The translations under genes and the position numbers were made by a program. From Fulvimonas soli (GTDB lineage Bacteria > Pseudomonadota > Gammaproteobacteria > Xanthomonadales > Rhodanobacteraceae), in the NCBI RefSeq assembly GCF_003148905.1, contig NZ_QGHC01000012.1, positions 18,847 through 82,846 of the forward strand: 64,000 nucleotides of DNA, read 5' to 3'. Positions 25,287-33,340 of this stretch are shown here, in pieces. Within the stretch, counting starts at the first letter, position 1. The number at the start of each line of letters is the position of its first letter. The notes beneath the pieces are model-generated. The model saw only the letters and a list, made by a program, of their open reading frames with translations. It was not told where the DNA came from and ran no database searches.

Positions 25287-25543
25287 AAGAGCCTGCCCAT
25301 GGCCTTCCGGGGAAGAGAGTGCAGGAAGGCCCGCGGGATGGAGCGCGTGCGGGTGGTGGAGGCGGTGCTGGCCGTTCTTCCATCGAGGCCGTTGGCGGTC
25401 TCGCGCCAGGTCGATCGCGGCCGGAGGCCGCGATGCCCGAAGCATCGCCCCGCTCACGCCATGCCGCGCCGTCGTGGGTCGACGCACTCCTTTTCGCGCA
25501 TGCCCGCGCGCAGGCGGCTCCCGGCGGGCACGGGGAGCTCTCT
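25287..25543. mobile_element. Decayed copy of the GAGCCTGTTC MITE-like element
   Basis: The left end AAGAGCCTGCCCATG follows a TT. The right side has GCGCAGGCGGCTCCCGGCG, then GGGCACGGGGAG and CTCTCTAAGG. It corresponds to the clean copy at 43696-43982, including an internal GTCGTGG..GACG..CACTCCTT segment. About twelve bases of the right terminal repeat are deleted. It fills most of the 417-bp gap between slt and the GH17 gene and codes for nothing convincing. Confidence 0.6.
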
Positions 25544-25597
25544 AAGGCCCGCCGGCCGCCTGCTAAGCTTGCGCGCTCGTTCCGAGCCGGGAATCGC

Positions 25598-27190
25598 ATG
25601 CCGTCCGCTCCCTCGCCTTCGACACGCTCGCACTGGCCGGTCTGGCTCGCGCTGGCGCTGCTCGCGGCCGCCGGCGCGCTGTGGTGGTGGTGGATGGGCC
25701 GCCCGGTGGCGCTGCCGGACGCGCCCTCGTCGCGCATCGCCTGCGTCTCCTACGCGCCGTTCCGCGCGCCGGGCGAGACGCCATACGACCTGCGCGCCTT
25801 CGTCAGTCCGCAACGCATCGACGCCGACCTGCGCGCGCTGTCGCAGCGCTTCGACTGCGTGCGCACCTACTCGCAGGCGTTCGGCCTCGACGCGGTGCCG
25901 GGCATCGCCGAGCGCTACGGCATGAAGGTGATCATGGGCATCTGGCTGGACCGCGACCCGCTCGCCAACGCGCGCGAGGTGGCGCGCGGCATCGCCACCG
26001 CGAACGCGCACCCGCGGGCGCTGCGCGGGGTGATCGTTGGCAACGAGGTGCTGCTGCGCGGCGAGCTGGCGCCGGAGGCGCTGGCCGCCTACGCGCGCCA
26101 GGTGCGCGCGGCGATCCCGCCGGCGGTGCCGGTGAGCTACGCCGACGTGTGGGAGGACTGGCTGCGCTACCCGCAAATGGCGCAGGCGGTGGACTACCTC
26201 ACCATCCACATCCTGCCGTACTGGGAGGACGACCCGGTGCCGCCCGAGCACGCGGTGCGCCACGTGGCCGAGGTGTACGCGCAGATCCGCCGCGCCTTCC
26301 CGGGCAAGGCGGTGATGATCGGCGAGACCGGCTGGCCCAGCGCGGGCCGCGCGCGCCGCGCCGCGCGCGCCAGCCTGGTGAACGAGGCGCGCTACCTGCG
26401 CGAGTTCCTCGCCTACGCCGCCACCGTGGACATGCCCTACAACGTGATCGAGGCCTTCGACCAGCCGTGGAAGCGCGCGCAGGAGGGCACCGTGGGCGGC
26501 TACTGGGGCATCTTCGACGTCGACGCGCGGCCGAAGTTCGCCATGGCCGGCCCGGTCACCGAGGAGCCGCGCTGGTGGCTGGGCTGGCTGGCCGGCGCGG
26601 CCGGCGCGCTGCTGTTCGCCGTCGCCGGCGCGTGGAAGCGCGGCTGGCGCGGCGCGCGCGGCTGGGCCGCGCTGGCGCTGGCCGGCGCGGGCGGCGGCCT
26701 GGCGCTGGCCTGGCAGGGCCGGCAGATGCTCTACGCCTGCCGCAACGCATTCGAGTGGGCGCTGTCGGGCGCGGCCTGCCTCGCCGCGCTGCTCACCGCG
26801 CTGTGGCTGGCGCGCGCGCTGGCCGCGCGGCTGGCCGGCACGGCCGCGCCGCTGCCGCCGCGCTGGCTGCGCTTCGGCTGGCTGTTCGGACTGGCGCTGC
26901 TCGACCTGCTGCTGACCGCCGACGGCCGCTACCGCGACTTCCCGCTGGGCCTGTTCGCGCTGCCCTGCGCCGGCTACGCGCTGCTGGCGGCGGCCGGCGC
27001 GCGGCTGGCGCCGTCGCTGGAGGAACGCTTCCTGGCCGGCGCGGCGGCGCTGATGGGCGCGGTGCTGGTGGCGATGGAGCTGGGGCTGGACGCGGTGACC
27101 TGGCTATGGCTGGGCCTGAACCTCGCCCTGGCCGTTCCCGTACTGCGCCGCGGCCTGGCAGCGCAGCAGGCGCAGGCAGCCCACCAGTAG
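25598..27190 (+). CDS. Membrane-bound GH17 (beta-1,3-glucanase-like) protein
   Basis: A 530-residue protein with one N-terminal membrane anchor (about 11-31), a periplasmic GH17 domain (about 45-320) and a C-terminal block of about six to seven membrane segments. GH17 signs are the opening SYAPF, the acid/base Glu150 in VGNEVLLRGE, YADVWEDWLRYPQMAQAVDY, and the nucleophile Glu243 in MIGETGWPS. The C-terminal half has no clear family. Related proteins in Gram-negatives are linked to cyclic beta-glucan or exopolysaccharide synthesis (NdvC-like), usually beside a GT2 synthase, which is not seen here. The start ATG at 25598 lies 55 bp past the repeat element. Confidence 0.8.
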   Translation: MPSAPSPSTRSHWPVWLALALLAAAGALWWWWMGRPVALPDAPSSRIACVSYAPFRAPGETPYDLRAFVSPQRIDADLRALSQRFDCVRTYSQAFGLDAVPGIAERYGMKVIMGIWLDRDPLANAREVARGIATANAHPRALRGVIVGNEVLLRGELAPEALAAYARQVRAAIPPAVPVSYADVWEDWLRYPQMAQAVDYLTIHILPYWEDDPVPPEHAVRHVAEVYAQIRRAFPGKAVMIGETGWPSAGRARRAARASLVNEARYLREFLAYAATVDMPYNVIEAFDQPWKRAQEGTVGGYWGIFDVDARPKFAMAGPVTEEPRWWLGWLAGAAGALLFAVAGAWKRGWRGARGWAALALAGAGGGLALAWQGRQMLYACRNAFEWALSGAACLAALLTALWLARALAARLAGTAAPLPPRWLRFGWLFGLALLDLLLTADGRYRDFPLGLFALPCAGYALLAAAGARLAPSLEERFLAGAAALMGAVLVAMELGLDAVTWLWLGLNLALAVPVLRRGLAAQQAQAAHQ

Positions 27191-27499
27191 CGCGAAGGCG
27201 CCGGCCTCGACGCAGTACAGCAGCAGCGCGAGCACGCCCAGCGCGGCGGCCAGCCAGGCCACGGGCAGCCGCCGCCACAGCAGCGCCAGCGCGCTCGCCG
27301 CCAGCGCGGCGTAGCCGTAGCCGTAGCCGAGGAAGCCGAGCACCAGCGCCTGCCGCACGGCGCACAGCGGCGTGCCGGGCGCGGCCTCGCAGCGGTGCCC
27401 CAGCACGCTGGCCTCGATCAGCCCGTAGCGGACCGCCACCGCCGCCAGCGCGACCAGCGCCAGCAGCAGCCAGGGCAGGGCCGGGCGCAGCCGCCTCAT
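27104..27499 (-). CDS. Small uncharacterised membrane protein overlapping the GH17 gene end
   Basis: A 131-residue protein starting MRRLRPALPWLLLALV with four hydrophobic segments. No family is recognised. Its 3' end overlaps the convergent GH17 gene by 87 bp. Its start overlaps the stop of the upstream EEP gene as ATGA (27496-27499), so it is translationally coupled to that gene. This coupling is the best evidence that it is real. The last residues (CQAAAQYGNGQGEVQAQP) are antisense to GH17 codons. Confidence 0.65.
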   Translation of the reverse strand: MRRLRPALPWLLLALVALAAVAVRYGLIEASVLGHRCEAAPGTPLCAVRQALVLGFLGYGYGYAALAASALALLWRRLPVAWLAAALGVLALLLYCVEAGAFALLVGCLRLLRCQAAAQYGNGQGEVQAQP

Positions 27500-28293
27500 C
27501 GGCGCAACCGCTGCGCCTGCGGCGCGAGATGGGCCGGCAGGCTGATCTCGGCGGCCAGCGGCAGGTGGTCGGAGAACGCCTGCGGCAGCGTCCACACCTT
27601 GTCGAGGCGGATGCCGGGCGAGGCGAGGATGTGGTCCAGCGCGCGGCGCGGCTTCCAGCTCGGGAAGGTGGCGGCGGCCTGCACCGGCGGCTGCAGGTGG
27701 CTGCGCTTGAACAGTTGCTGCATCTCGCGGCTGTGCACGTCGGTGTTGAGGTCGCCCATCAGCACCGCGTTGGGGTAGTCCTGCAGCAGCTCGGCGATGA
27801 AGGCCAACTGCCTGGCGCGCGCCGGCGCGCTCAGCGAGAGGTGGGCGACCATCACGGTGAGCGCCTCCCGCGCCTCGCCGTAGCGCACCAGCAGCGCGCC
27901 GCGGCCGGGGATGCGGCTGGGCAGCGGGTAGTCCAGCACGCTGTGCGGCTCCAGCCGGCTGATCAGGCCGTTGGCCGAATGCGCCAGCCGCGCCATCGGC
28001 CGGTTCGGCTGGTGGCTCCAGAACGGCAGGCCGGAGGTCTCGGCCAGGTAGCGGGTCTGGTTGAGGAAGCCCGAGCGCAGGCTGCCGGCGTCGGCCTCCT
28101 GCAGGCCGATCACGTCGAACTGCGGCAGCACCTCGGCCAGGCGGTCGAGGTTGTCCAGCTTGCTGCGGCCGGGCAGCACCGCGTTGAGGCTGCGGGTGAC
28201 GTATTCCCGGTAGCGCTGCACGCTGGCGCCGGCGAGGATGTTGCAGCTCAGCAGGCGCAGGCGGCGTTCGGACGGGGCGGGAGCGCGGGTCAT
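27496..28293 (-). CDS. Endonuclease/exonuclease/phosphatase (EEP) family protein
   Basis: A 265-residue metal-dependent phosphohydrolase. EEP landmarks are LSCNILAG (metal-binding Asn), DVIGLQEADAGSLRSG (metal-binding Glu), MVAHLSLSAPARARQ (catalytic His), LMGDLNTDVHS (GD.N motif) and the final SDHLPLAAEI (catalytic Asp-His). No secretion signal is visible. Nucleic-acid or phospholipid phosphodiesters are both possible substrates. The ATG at 28293 is chosen; the frame extends 12 codons further. Coupled to the small membrane protein downstream, which may hint at an envelope role. Confidence 0.85.
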   Translation of the reverse strand: MTRAPAPSERRLRLLSCNILAGASVQRYREYVTRSLNAVLPGRSKLDNLDRLAEVLPQFDVIGLQEADAGSLRSGFLNQTRYLAETSGLPFWSHQPNRPMARLAHSANGLISRLEPHSVLDYPLPSRIPGRGALLVRYGEAREALTVMVAHLSLSAPARARQLAFIAELLQDYPNAVLMGDLNTDVHSREMQQLFKRSHLQPPVQAAATFPSWKPRRALDHILASPGIRLDKVWTLPQAFSDHLPLAAEISLPAHLAPQAQRLRR

Positions 28294-28374
28294 CGGGACG
28301 ACGTTAGCGGGCGAAGCATCCCGCACCAAGATGGGGGCGCCGGCCGCGGCGGCAAGCGGCCGGCGCGGCCGGCC

Positions 28375-29022
28375 TCACTTGCCGGCCAGCTCGCGCTTGA
28401 CCAGCCACTGGGTCAGCGCGGAGAGCTGGTCGTAGCTCTTGACCTGGGCGCTGCGGTACTTGCCGTCCACCACGATGGTCGGGGTGCCGTCCACCTGCCA
28501 CTTCTGGATCAGCTCGAAGTCGCGCTTGATCTGCGCGGTGACCGCCTCGGAGGTGGCGACGCGCATGAACTCGTCGCGGTTCACGCCGTGGCGCGCGTAG
28601 AAGTCGGCCAGCTCGTCCAGCGTGTTGATCGGGTAGTGCTGGGCGAACTTCTCCGCGAACAGCTCCAGGTGGCTCTGCTCGAGCACGCCCAGCTGCCTGG
28701 CCGCGTAGTAGGCGCGCGCGTAGGGCAGCCACTCGGCGCTGAACGGCGCCGGCACCAGCTTGAACACCACGTCCTTGGGCAGCGCCTTGCGCAGCTGCTC
28801 GGCGACCGGCGCGAAGTGCGCGCAGTGGATGCAGCCGTAGGAGAACACCTCCACCACCTCGACCTTGCCCTCGTCGCTGTAGCGCTGGTACGGCGCGGGC
28901 AGGGTCACGTACTCCTGGCCCTCGGTGTACGGCGCCGCGGCGTCGGAGTTGGAGGCGGTGCAGGCGCTGGCCAGCAGCAGGCCGCCGAGCAGGACGAGGG
29001 TGCGGGCGTGACGCTTGAACAT
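28375..29022 (-). CDS. dsbA: DsbA-type thiol:disulfide interchange lipoprotein
   Basis: Periplasmic disulfide oxidase. It has 215 residues with a lipoprotein signal (LLLASAC lipobox). The thioredoxin-fold active site is EVFSYGCIHCAHF (CxxC = CIHC), followed by a helical insert and the cis-Pro loop VDGTPTIVVDGKYR. It is the second of two adjacent paralogues. The dipeptide between the cysteines (Ile-His) is closer to classical DsbA (Pro-His) than that of its neighbour. Electrons would pass to DsbB, which is not in the window. Confidence 0.9.
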   Translation of the reverse strand: MFKRHARTLVLLGGLLLASACTASNSDAAAPYTEGQEYVTLPAPYQRYSDEGKVEVVEVFSYGCIHCAHFAPVAEQLRKALPKDVVFKLVPAPFSAEWLPYARAYYAARQLGVLEQSHLELFAEKFAQHYPINTLDELADFYARHGVNRDEFMRVATSEAVTAQIKRDFELIQKWQVDGTPTIVVDGKYRSAQVKSYDQLSALTQWLVKRELAGK

Positions 29023-29105
29023 GGAAGGTTCTCCGCAAACGCGGCGGCGCGGCCGCGGGGGTTCGGTGGCGCGGGCGCCCGGACGGCCCGGGCGCCGCGG
29101 GGGCC

Positions 29106-29993
29106 TCACTGGCCGGCCGCTTCCCTGGCGACCAGCCACTTGGCCAGCTCGATGCTCTGCGCGGCGCCGACGCTGGAGGGCGAGAAGCGGTACTTGCCGT
29201 CGACCACGATGGTCGGCGTGCCCTCCACCCCGTAGGCCTTCACCAGCTCGTCGGCGCGCTTCATCTTGGTGTTGATGGTGAACGAGTTGGCCACCGCGAC
29301 GAACTCCTTCGGGTCGGCGCCGAACTTGGCGTAGACCTTGGCGGCGTCCTCGATGGTGGGCAGCGCGGACATCGGCTTGAGGCCGTCGCCGCCGGGCTTC
29401 ATCGCGCTCAGCTCGCGGGTGCCCCACACCGCGTCGTACATCGCGTCCATCGCCTTGTCCGCCACGCCCAGCGCCTGCGCGGTGAGGTAGGCGCGCTGCA
29501 GCATCGGCCAGTTCTCCTGCGGGATGAACGAGGCCGGCAGGTAGACCATCACCGCGCTGGCCGGCAGCTGCCTGGCGATCTGGTCGGCGGTCAGGTGGAA
29601 GGCGTTGCAGGCCGGGCAGCCGTAGGAGAACACCTCGACCACCTCGATCTTGTCGGTGCTGGTGACCTTCGGCTGGGCCGGCTCGATGCGGAAGTAGTCC
29701 TTGCCCTCGACCCACTTGCCGTCGTCGACGAACGGCGCGGCGGCCGGGGCGGCAGCCGCGGCGGCGGTGGCCGCCGGTGCCGGCGCCGGGGTCGTGCCGG
29801 CCGCCGCGGGGGCGGCGGCGCCGGCGGGAGCGGCCGGCGCGCTGCTGGCGGGGGCGGCGGCGGGCGCCGCGGCCGGCGCCGTGGCGGCCGTGCCTGCCGG
29901 GGCGGGCGCCGTGCCGGCGCCGCCGTCGTTGCCGCTGCTGCAGGCGGCGAGCGCGAACAGGGCAGTGCACAGGATCGGCAGACGCTTGAACAT
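29106..29993 (-). CDS. DsbA-type lipoprotein with a long Ala/Pro linker
   Basis: A 295-residue paralogue of the neighbouring dsbA. It has a lipobox LFALAAC, then a low-complexity Ala/Pro/Gly linker from about residue 20 to 88 that holds the domain off the membrane. The thioredoxin fold has active site EVFSYGCPACNAF (CPAC) and cis-Pro loop VEGTPTIVVDGKYRF. The Pro-Ala dipeptide differs from both classical DsbA (PH) and its neighbour (IH), so the redox potential may differ. Both genes probably form one operon below cytochrome c4. Confidence 0.88.
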   Translation of the reverse strand: MFKRLPILCTALFALAACSSGNDGGAGTAPAPAGTAATAPAAAPAAAPASSAPAAPAGAAAPAAAGTTPAPAPAATAAAAAAPAAAPFVDDGKWVEGKDYFRIEPAQPKVTSTDKIEVVEVFSYGCPACNAFHLTADQIARQLPASAVMVYLPASFIPQENWPMLQRAYLTAQALGVADKAMDAMYDAVWGTRELSAMKPGGDGLKPMSALPTIEDAAKVYAKFGADPKEFVAVANSFTINTKMKRADELVKAYGVEGTPTIVVDGKYRFSPSSVGAAQSIELAKWLVAREAAGQ

Positions 29994-30026
29994 GGTGACC
30001 TCGGGGAAGGGGACGTCTAAACGATC

Positions 30027-30047
30027 ACGCCGGCCCAGGGCCGGCGT
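30027..30047 (-). terminator. Perfect hairpin between cytochrome c4 and dsbA genes
   Basis: ACGCCGGCC and GGCCGGCGT pair around CAG, ten bases past the cytochrome c4 stop. No T-run follows, so it may be an mRNA stabiliser or a weak terminator. Confidence 0.4.
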
Positions 30048-30056
30048 GCGTGGCGG

Positions 30057-30824
30057 TCAGGGCGTGGCCGGCTTGGCCTCGGCCCCGTCGGCCGCGTGCA
30101 GGCCCTCGATGTAGCTGGCCAGCGCGGCGATGTCCTTGTCGTCGAGCTTCTTGGCGATCGACGGCATGATCTGCGCCTGCGCGTCGTCGCCCCACGCGGT
30201 GCCGTCGTGCCAGGCCTTCAGCGTGGCCTGGATGTACTGCGCGTGCTGGCTGGTCAGCTGCGGGTACATCGCGCCCGGATTGCCGCGGCCGTCGATGCTG
30301 TGGCAGGCCATGCAGGCCGGCACGCCGCGCTCGGCATCGCCCTCGCGGAACAGCTTCTGGCCCTGCTCGACCAGCGCCTCGTCGGCCACGCCCGGCAGCG
30401 CGCTCTTGCTGGCGAAGTAGGCGCCGATGTCGTGCATGTCCTGCTCCGACAGCGGCGTGGCCATGCCCAGCATGATCGGGTTCTGCCGCTTGCCGCTCTT
30501 GAAGTCGGTGAGCTGGCGGACGATGTAGGACTCGTGCTGGCCGGCCAGCTTGGGGTACTGCGGGTCGCTGGAGTTGCCGTCCATGCCGTGGCAGGCGCCG
30601 CAGGCGGCGGCCTTGCCCTGGCCGGCGGCGGCGTCGCCCGGCTTCGCCGCGGCGGTCTCGGCGGCCGGCGCGGCGGCGGCCGGTGCCGGCTGCGCCGACG
30701 AGCTGGCGGCGGCCGGCGTCTTGGCGGCCTCCTGCGCGCTCACCGCGCCGGCGGACAGCGCGAAGGCGAGGGCGACGGCGCTGCCCAGGATCGCGGGCCG
30801 AAAACCGGTGGGCCGAAAACTCAT
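30057..30824 (-). CDS. Cytochrome c4 (dihaem cytochrome c)
   Basis: A periplasmic dihaem electron carrier to the terminal oxidases. It has 255 residues with signal peptide (ALAFALSAGAVSAQ) and an Ala/Pro-rich linker to about residue 62. Two cytochrome c domains follow: haem site 1 ACGACHG near residue 75 with Met ligand region MLGMATPLSEQDM, and haem site 2 CMACHSIDGRG near residue 168 with IMPSIAKKL. The order CxxCHGxDG...YPKLAGQHxxY is diagnostic for cytochrome c4. It is divergent from engB, a pairing common in Gammaproteobacteria. The RBS CTGGAG precedes the ATG. Confidence 0.93.
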   Translation of the reverse strand: MSFRPTGFRPAILGSAVALAFALSAGAVSAQEAAKTPAAASSSAQPAPAAAAPAAETAAAKPGDAAAGQGKAAACGACHGMDGNSSDPQYPKLAGQHESYIVRQLTDFKSGKRQNPIMLGMATPLSEQDMHDIGAYFASKSALPGVADEALVEQGQKLFREGDAERGVPACMACHSIDGRGNPGAMYPQLTSQHAQYIQATLKAWHDGTAWGDDAQAQIMPSIAKKLDDKDIAALASYIEGLHAADGAEAKPATP

Positions 30825-30935
30825 ACACTTGTCTCCAGAGAAACTGCGACAACCGCTGCGGACGCAACCCTTGCGCGTGGCGGGCAGAAACCGCGGAATT
30901 ATCCCCGCGCCACCGAAGCCGGTCAAACCGCCCCC

Positions 30936-31571
30936 ATGCCCAATCCCCTGCAAGGCGCGCAGTTCGTGCTCGCCGCCCACCGCCTGGGCCAGCTGCCCGC
31001 CGACCGCGGCGCCGAGGTGGCCTTCGCCGGCCGCTCCAACGCCGGCAAGTCCAGCGCGCTCAACGCGCTGGCCGGCCACAAGGGGCTGGCGCGCACCTCC
31101 AAGACGCCGGGGCGGACCCAGCAGATGGTGGTGTTCGCGCTGCCGCCGCTGGCGCAGGGCGAGGGGCGGCCGCCGCTGGAGGCGCGCCTGGTCGACCTGC
31201 CCGGCTACGGCTACGCCGAGGTGCCGGCGGAGCTGCGCGAGCACTGGAAGCGCGAGATCGACGCCTACCTGCACCGGCGCGGGAGCTTGCGCGGCGTGGT
31301 GCTGATCGTCGACATCCGCCACCCGCCCAAGCCGTTCGACCGCATGATGCTGGACTTCTGCGCCGCCACCGCGCTGCCCTGCCACGTGCTGCTGACCAAG
31401 GCCGACAAGGTCGCGCGCGGCCAGGCCGCCGCCGCGCTGGAGGCGCTGCGCAGGGGCATGCGCGAGGACGGCGTGCCGGGCACGGCGCAGGTGTTCTCCT
31501 CCACCGCCGGCACCGGCGTGGAGGAGGCGCGCGAGCGCATCGCGGAGCTGCTGCGCACGCCGCGCGGCTGA
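30936..31571 (+). CDS. engB: Ribosome biogenesis GTP-binding protein EngB/YsxC
   Basis: An essential GTPase in 50S assembly. It has 211 residues with G1 GRSNAGKSSALN, G2 region TPGRTQQM, G3 DLPGYGYAEVP, and G4 LLTKADKV. The start at 30936 (MPNPLQGAQFVLAAHRL) fits the family N-terminus (F..S....LP), although no strong ribosome binding site is visible. Divergent from cytochrome c4 with 111 bp between start codons. Confidence 0.95.
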   Translation: MPNPLQGAQFVLAAHRLGQLPADRGAEVAFAGRSNAGKSSALNALAGHKGLARTSKTPGRTQQMVVFALPPLAQGEGRPPLEARLVDLPGYGYAEVPAELREHWKREIDAYLHRRGSLRGVVLIVDIRHPPKPFDRMMLDFCAATALPCHVLLTKADKVARGQAAAALEALRRGMREDGVPGTAQVFSSTAGTGVEEARERIAELLRTPRG

Positions 31572-31592
31572 GGACGAAGTGCCCCGGCCGGC

Positions 31593-31626
31593 GCGCGGCA
31601 TGGCGGCCTTGTCCGCCATGCCGCGC
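31593..31626. terminator. 14-bp perfect hairpin between convergent engB and adh
   Basis: GCGCGGCATGGCGG (31593-31606) pairs exactly with 31613-31626 around CCTTGT. The symmetric position between converging genes suggests a bidirectional terminator, although there is no T-run on either side. Confidence 0.55.
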
Positions 31627-31681
31627 CATCGCCGCGGTCGGCCGCGCGGATCGCGGCGCCGGGGCTTTCCCGCGCCGCCCG

Positions 31682-32713
31682 CTACGGCACCAGCACGGCG
31701 CGGCCGACCACCTTGCCGGCCTTGAGCTCGGCGTAGACCTCGGGCGCCCGTTCCAGCGGGTACTCGGTGATGTGCGCGCGGATGCGGCCGTCGCGCGCCA
31801 TCGCGATCACCTCCATCAGCTCGGCGCGGCCGCCCCAGTAGGGCGTGCACACCTCGCAGCCGTAGGGCGTGCTGCCGAAGCGGAAGTCGTGGTGGCCGCC
31901 GCCGAGGCCGACGATGGTCCAGCGGCTGTCGCGGCCGAGCACGCGCGCGCCCAGGTCGAAGGTGGGCTGGATGCCCACGCAGTCGAGCACCAGCGCGGCG
32001 CCGCGCGGGCCGACGATGTCGCGGATCGCCGCGGCGGCCGCCTCCACGTCGCGGGTGTCGACGGTGGCGTCGGCGCCGAGCTCCCGCGCCTGCCGCAGCT
32101 TGGCCGCGTCGACGTCGCCGGCGACGATGCGCACCGGCGCCAGCGCGCGCAGCAGCTGCACCGCCATGTGGCCCAGGCCGCCCACGCCCAGCACCACCGC
32201 CGTGGCGCCGGCGGCGAGCCGGGGCAGGGCGCGCTTGATCGCGTGGTAGGGCGTGAGCGCGGCGTCGCTCAGCGGCGCGGCCTGGCGCGGGTCGAGCGAG
32301 CCCAGCGGCACCAGCAGGCGCGCCGCCGGCACCAGCATGTACTCGGCCATGCCGCCGTCGAAGCCCAGGCCGCCGCCGGCGCCGCCGAGCCGCTCGGCGT
32401 TCTCGCAGTAGTTCTCCATCGACACCTGGCAGGCGTGGCAGTGGCCGCAGCCCCAGGGGCCGTAGACGGCCACCGCGTCGCCCTCCTTGAAGCCGCCGAC
32501 GCCCTCGCCCAGCGCGGCGATCCAGCCGGCGTTCTCGTGGCCGAGGGTGAAGCCGGCCCGGAAGCCGAGCTCCTCCTCCATCACGTGCAGGTCGGAATGG
32601 CACACGCCGGCGCCGCCGATCTTCAGCAGCACCTGGCCGGGACCGGGCTCGGGGCGCGGCACGTCCTCCACCGTGGCGGGCTTGCCGACGCCGTTGAAGC
32701 GCACTGCTTTCAT
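31682..32713 (-). CDS. Zinc-dependent alcohol dehydrogenase
   Basis: A 343-residue medium-chain NAD(P)-dependent alcohol dehydrogenase. Catalytic zinc residues are in GVCHSDLHV and GHENAGWIAALGEGV. The structural zinc lobe GCGHCHACQVSMENYC has four cysteines. The Rossmann motif is VLGVGGLGHMAVQLL (GxGGxG) with an acidic residue (GDVDAAK) that favours NAD. It resembles secondary-alcohol dehydrogenases such as Rhodococcus ADH-A more than AdhP. The substrate is unknown. It stands alone, convergent with engB. Confidence 0.9.
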   Translation of the reverse strand: MKAVRFNGVGKPATVEDVPRPEPGPGQVLLKIGGAGVCHSDLHVMEEELGFRAGFTLGHENAGWIAALGEGVGGFKEGDAVAVYGPWGCGHCHACQVSMENYCENAERLGGAGGGLGFDGGMAEYMLVPAARLLVPLGSLDPRQAAPLSDAALTPYHAIKRALPRLAAGATAVVLGVGGLGHMAVQLLRALAPVRIVAGDVDAAKLRQARELGADATVDTRDVEAAAAAIRDIVGPRGAALVLDCVGIQPTFDLGARVLGRDSRWTIVGLGGGHHDFRFGSTPYGCEVCTPYWGGRAELMEVIAMARDGRIRAHITEYPLERAPEVYAELKAGKVVGRAVLVP

Positions 32714-32784
32714 GGCTTGCTCTCCCTGGCCGCGAAGAAGCCGGGAAGCTAGCGCCCGCGAGGGCTAGGCGGCGTGAACCGGGC

Positions 32785-33279
32785 TCAGGCCGCGGCGAGG
32801 CTGTCCATGAACACGCGGCACAGCGCCTCCATGCCGGCGCGGTCGTCCTCGTCGAAGCGGGCGAGCAGCGGGCTGTCCACGTCCCACACGCCGAGCAGCG
32901 CGCCGTCGGCCTTCACCAGCGGCACCACGATCTCCGACTGCGAGGCGGCGTCGCAGGCGATGTGCCCGTCGAAGGCGTTGACGTCGCGCACCAGCTGGGT
33001 CTGCCGGGACTGCGCGGCGGTGCCGCACACGCCGCGGCCGAGCGCGATGCGCACGCAGGCCGGCTTGCCCTGGAACGGGCCGACCACCAGCTCGTTGCCG
33101 TCGTAGAGGTAGAAGCCGGCCCAGTTGAGCCCGGGCAGGCTGTGGAACACCAGCGCGCTGAAGTTGGCGGCGTTGGCGATCAGGTCGCGCTCGCCGGCGA
33201 GCAGGCCGCGCGCCTGCCGCGCCAGCTCCTCGTAGTGCTCGCGCTTGCTGGCGTGCGCGCCGGCCTTGAGTTCGAACAT
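32785..33279 (-). CDS. msrC: Free methionine-(R)-sulfoxide reductase (GAF domain)
   Basis: Reduces free L-Met-(R)-sulfoxide with thioredoxin. It is a single GAF domain of 164 residues. The family cysteines are present: KPACVRIALGRGVCGTAA holds two and FDGHIACDAASQSEIVVPL holds the catalytic one. NWAGFYLYDG and GVWDVDSPLLARF are typical fRMsr strands. The ATG at 33279 (MFELKAGAHASKREHY) matches the family start; the long upstream frame overlaps the divergent gene. It is divergent from the TMEM175-like gene, 61 bp apart. Confidence 0.9.
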   Translation of the reverse strand: MFELKAGAHASKREHYEELARQARGLLAGERDLIANAANFSALVFHSLPGLNWAGFYLYDGNELVVGPFQGKPACVRIALGRGVCGTAAQSRQTQLVRDVNAFDGHIACDAASQSEIVVPLVKADGALLGVWDVDSPLLARFDEDDRAGMEALCRVFMDSLAAA

Positions 33280-33340
33280 GGGAGCGATCCCGGCGGGGAA
33301 ACCCGTATTATGCGCCGGTCGCCAAGGGGAGGAGACGCAC

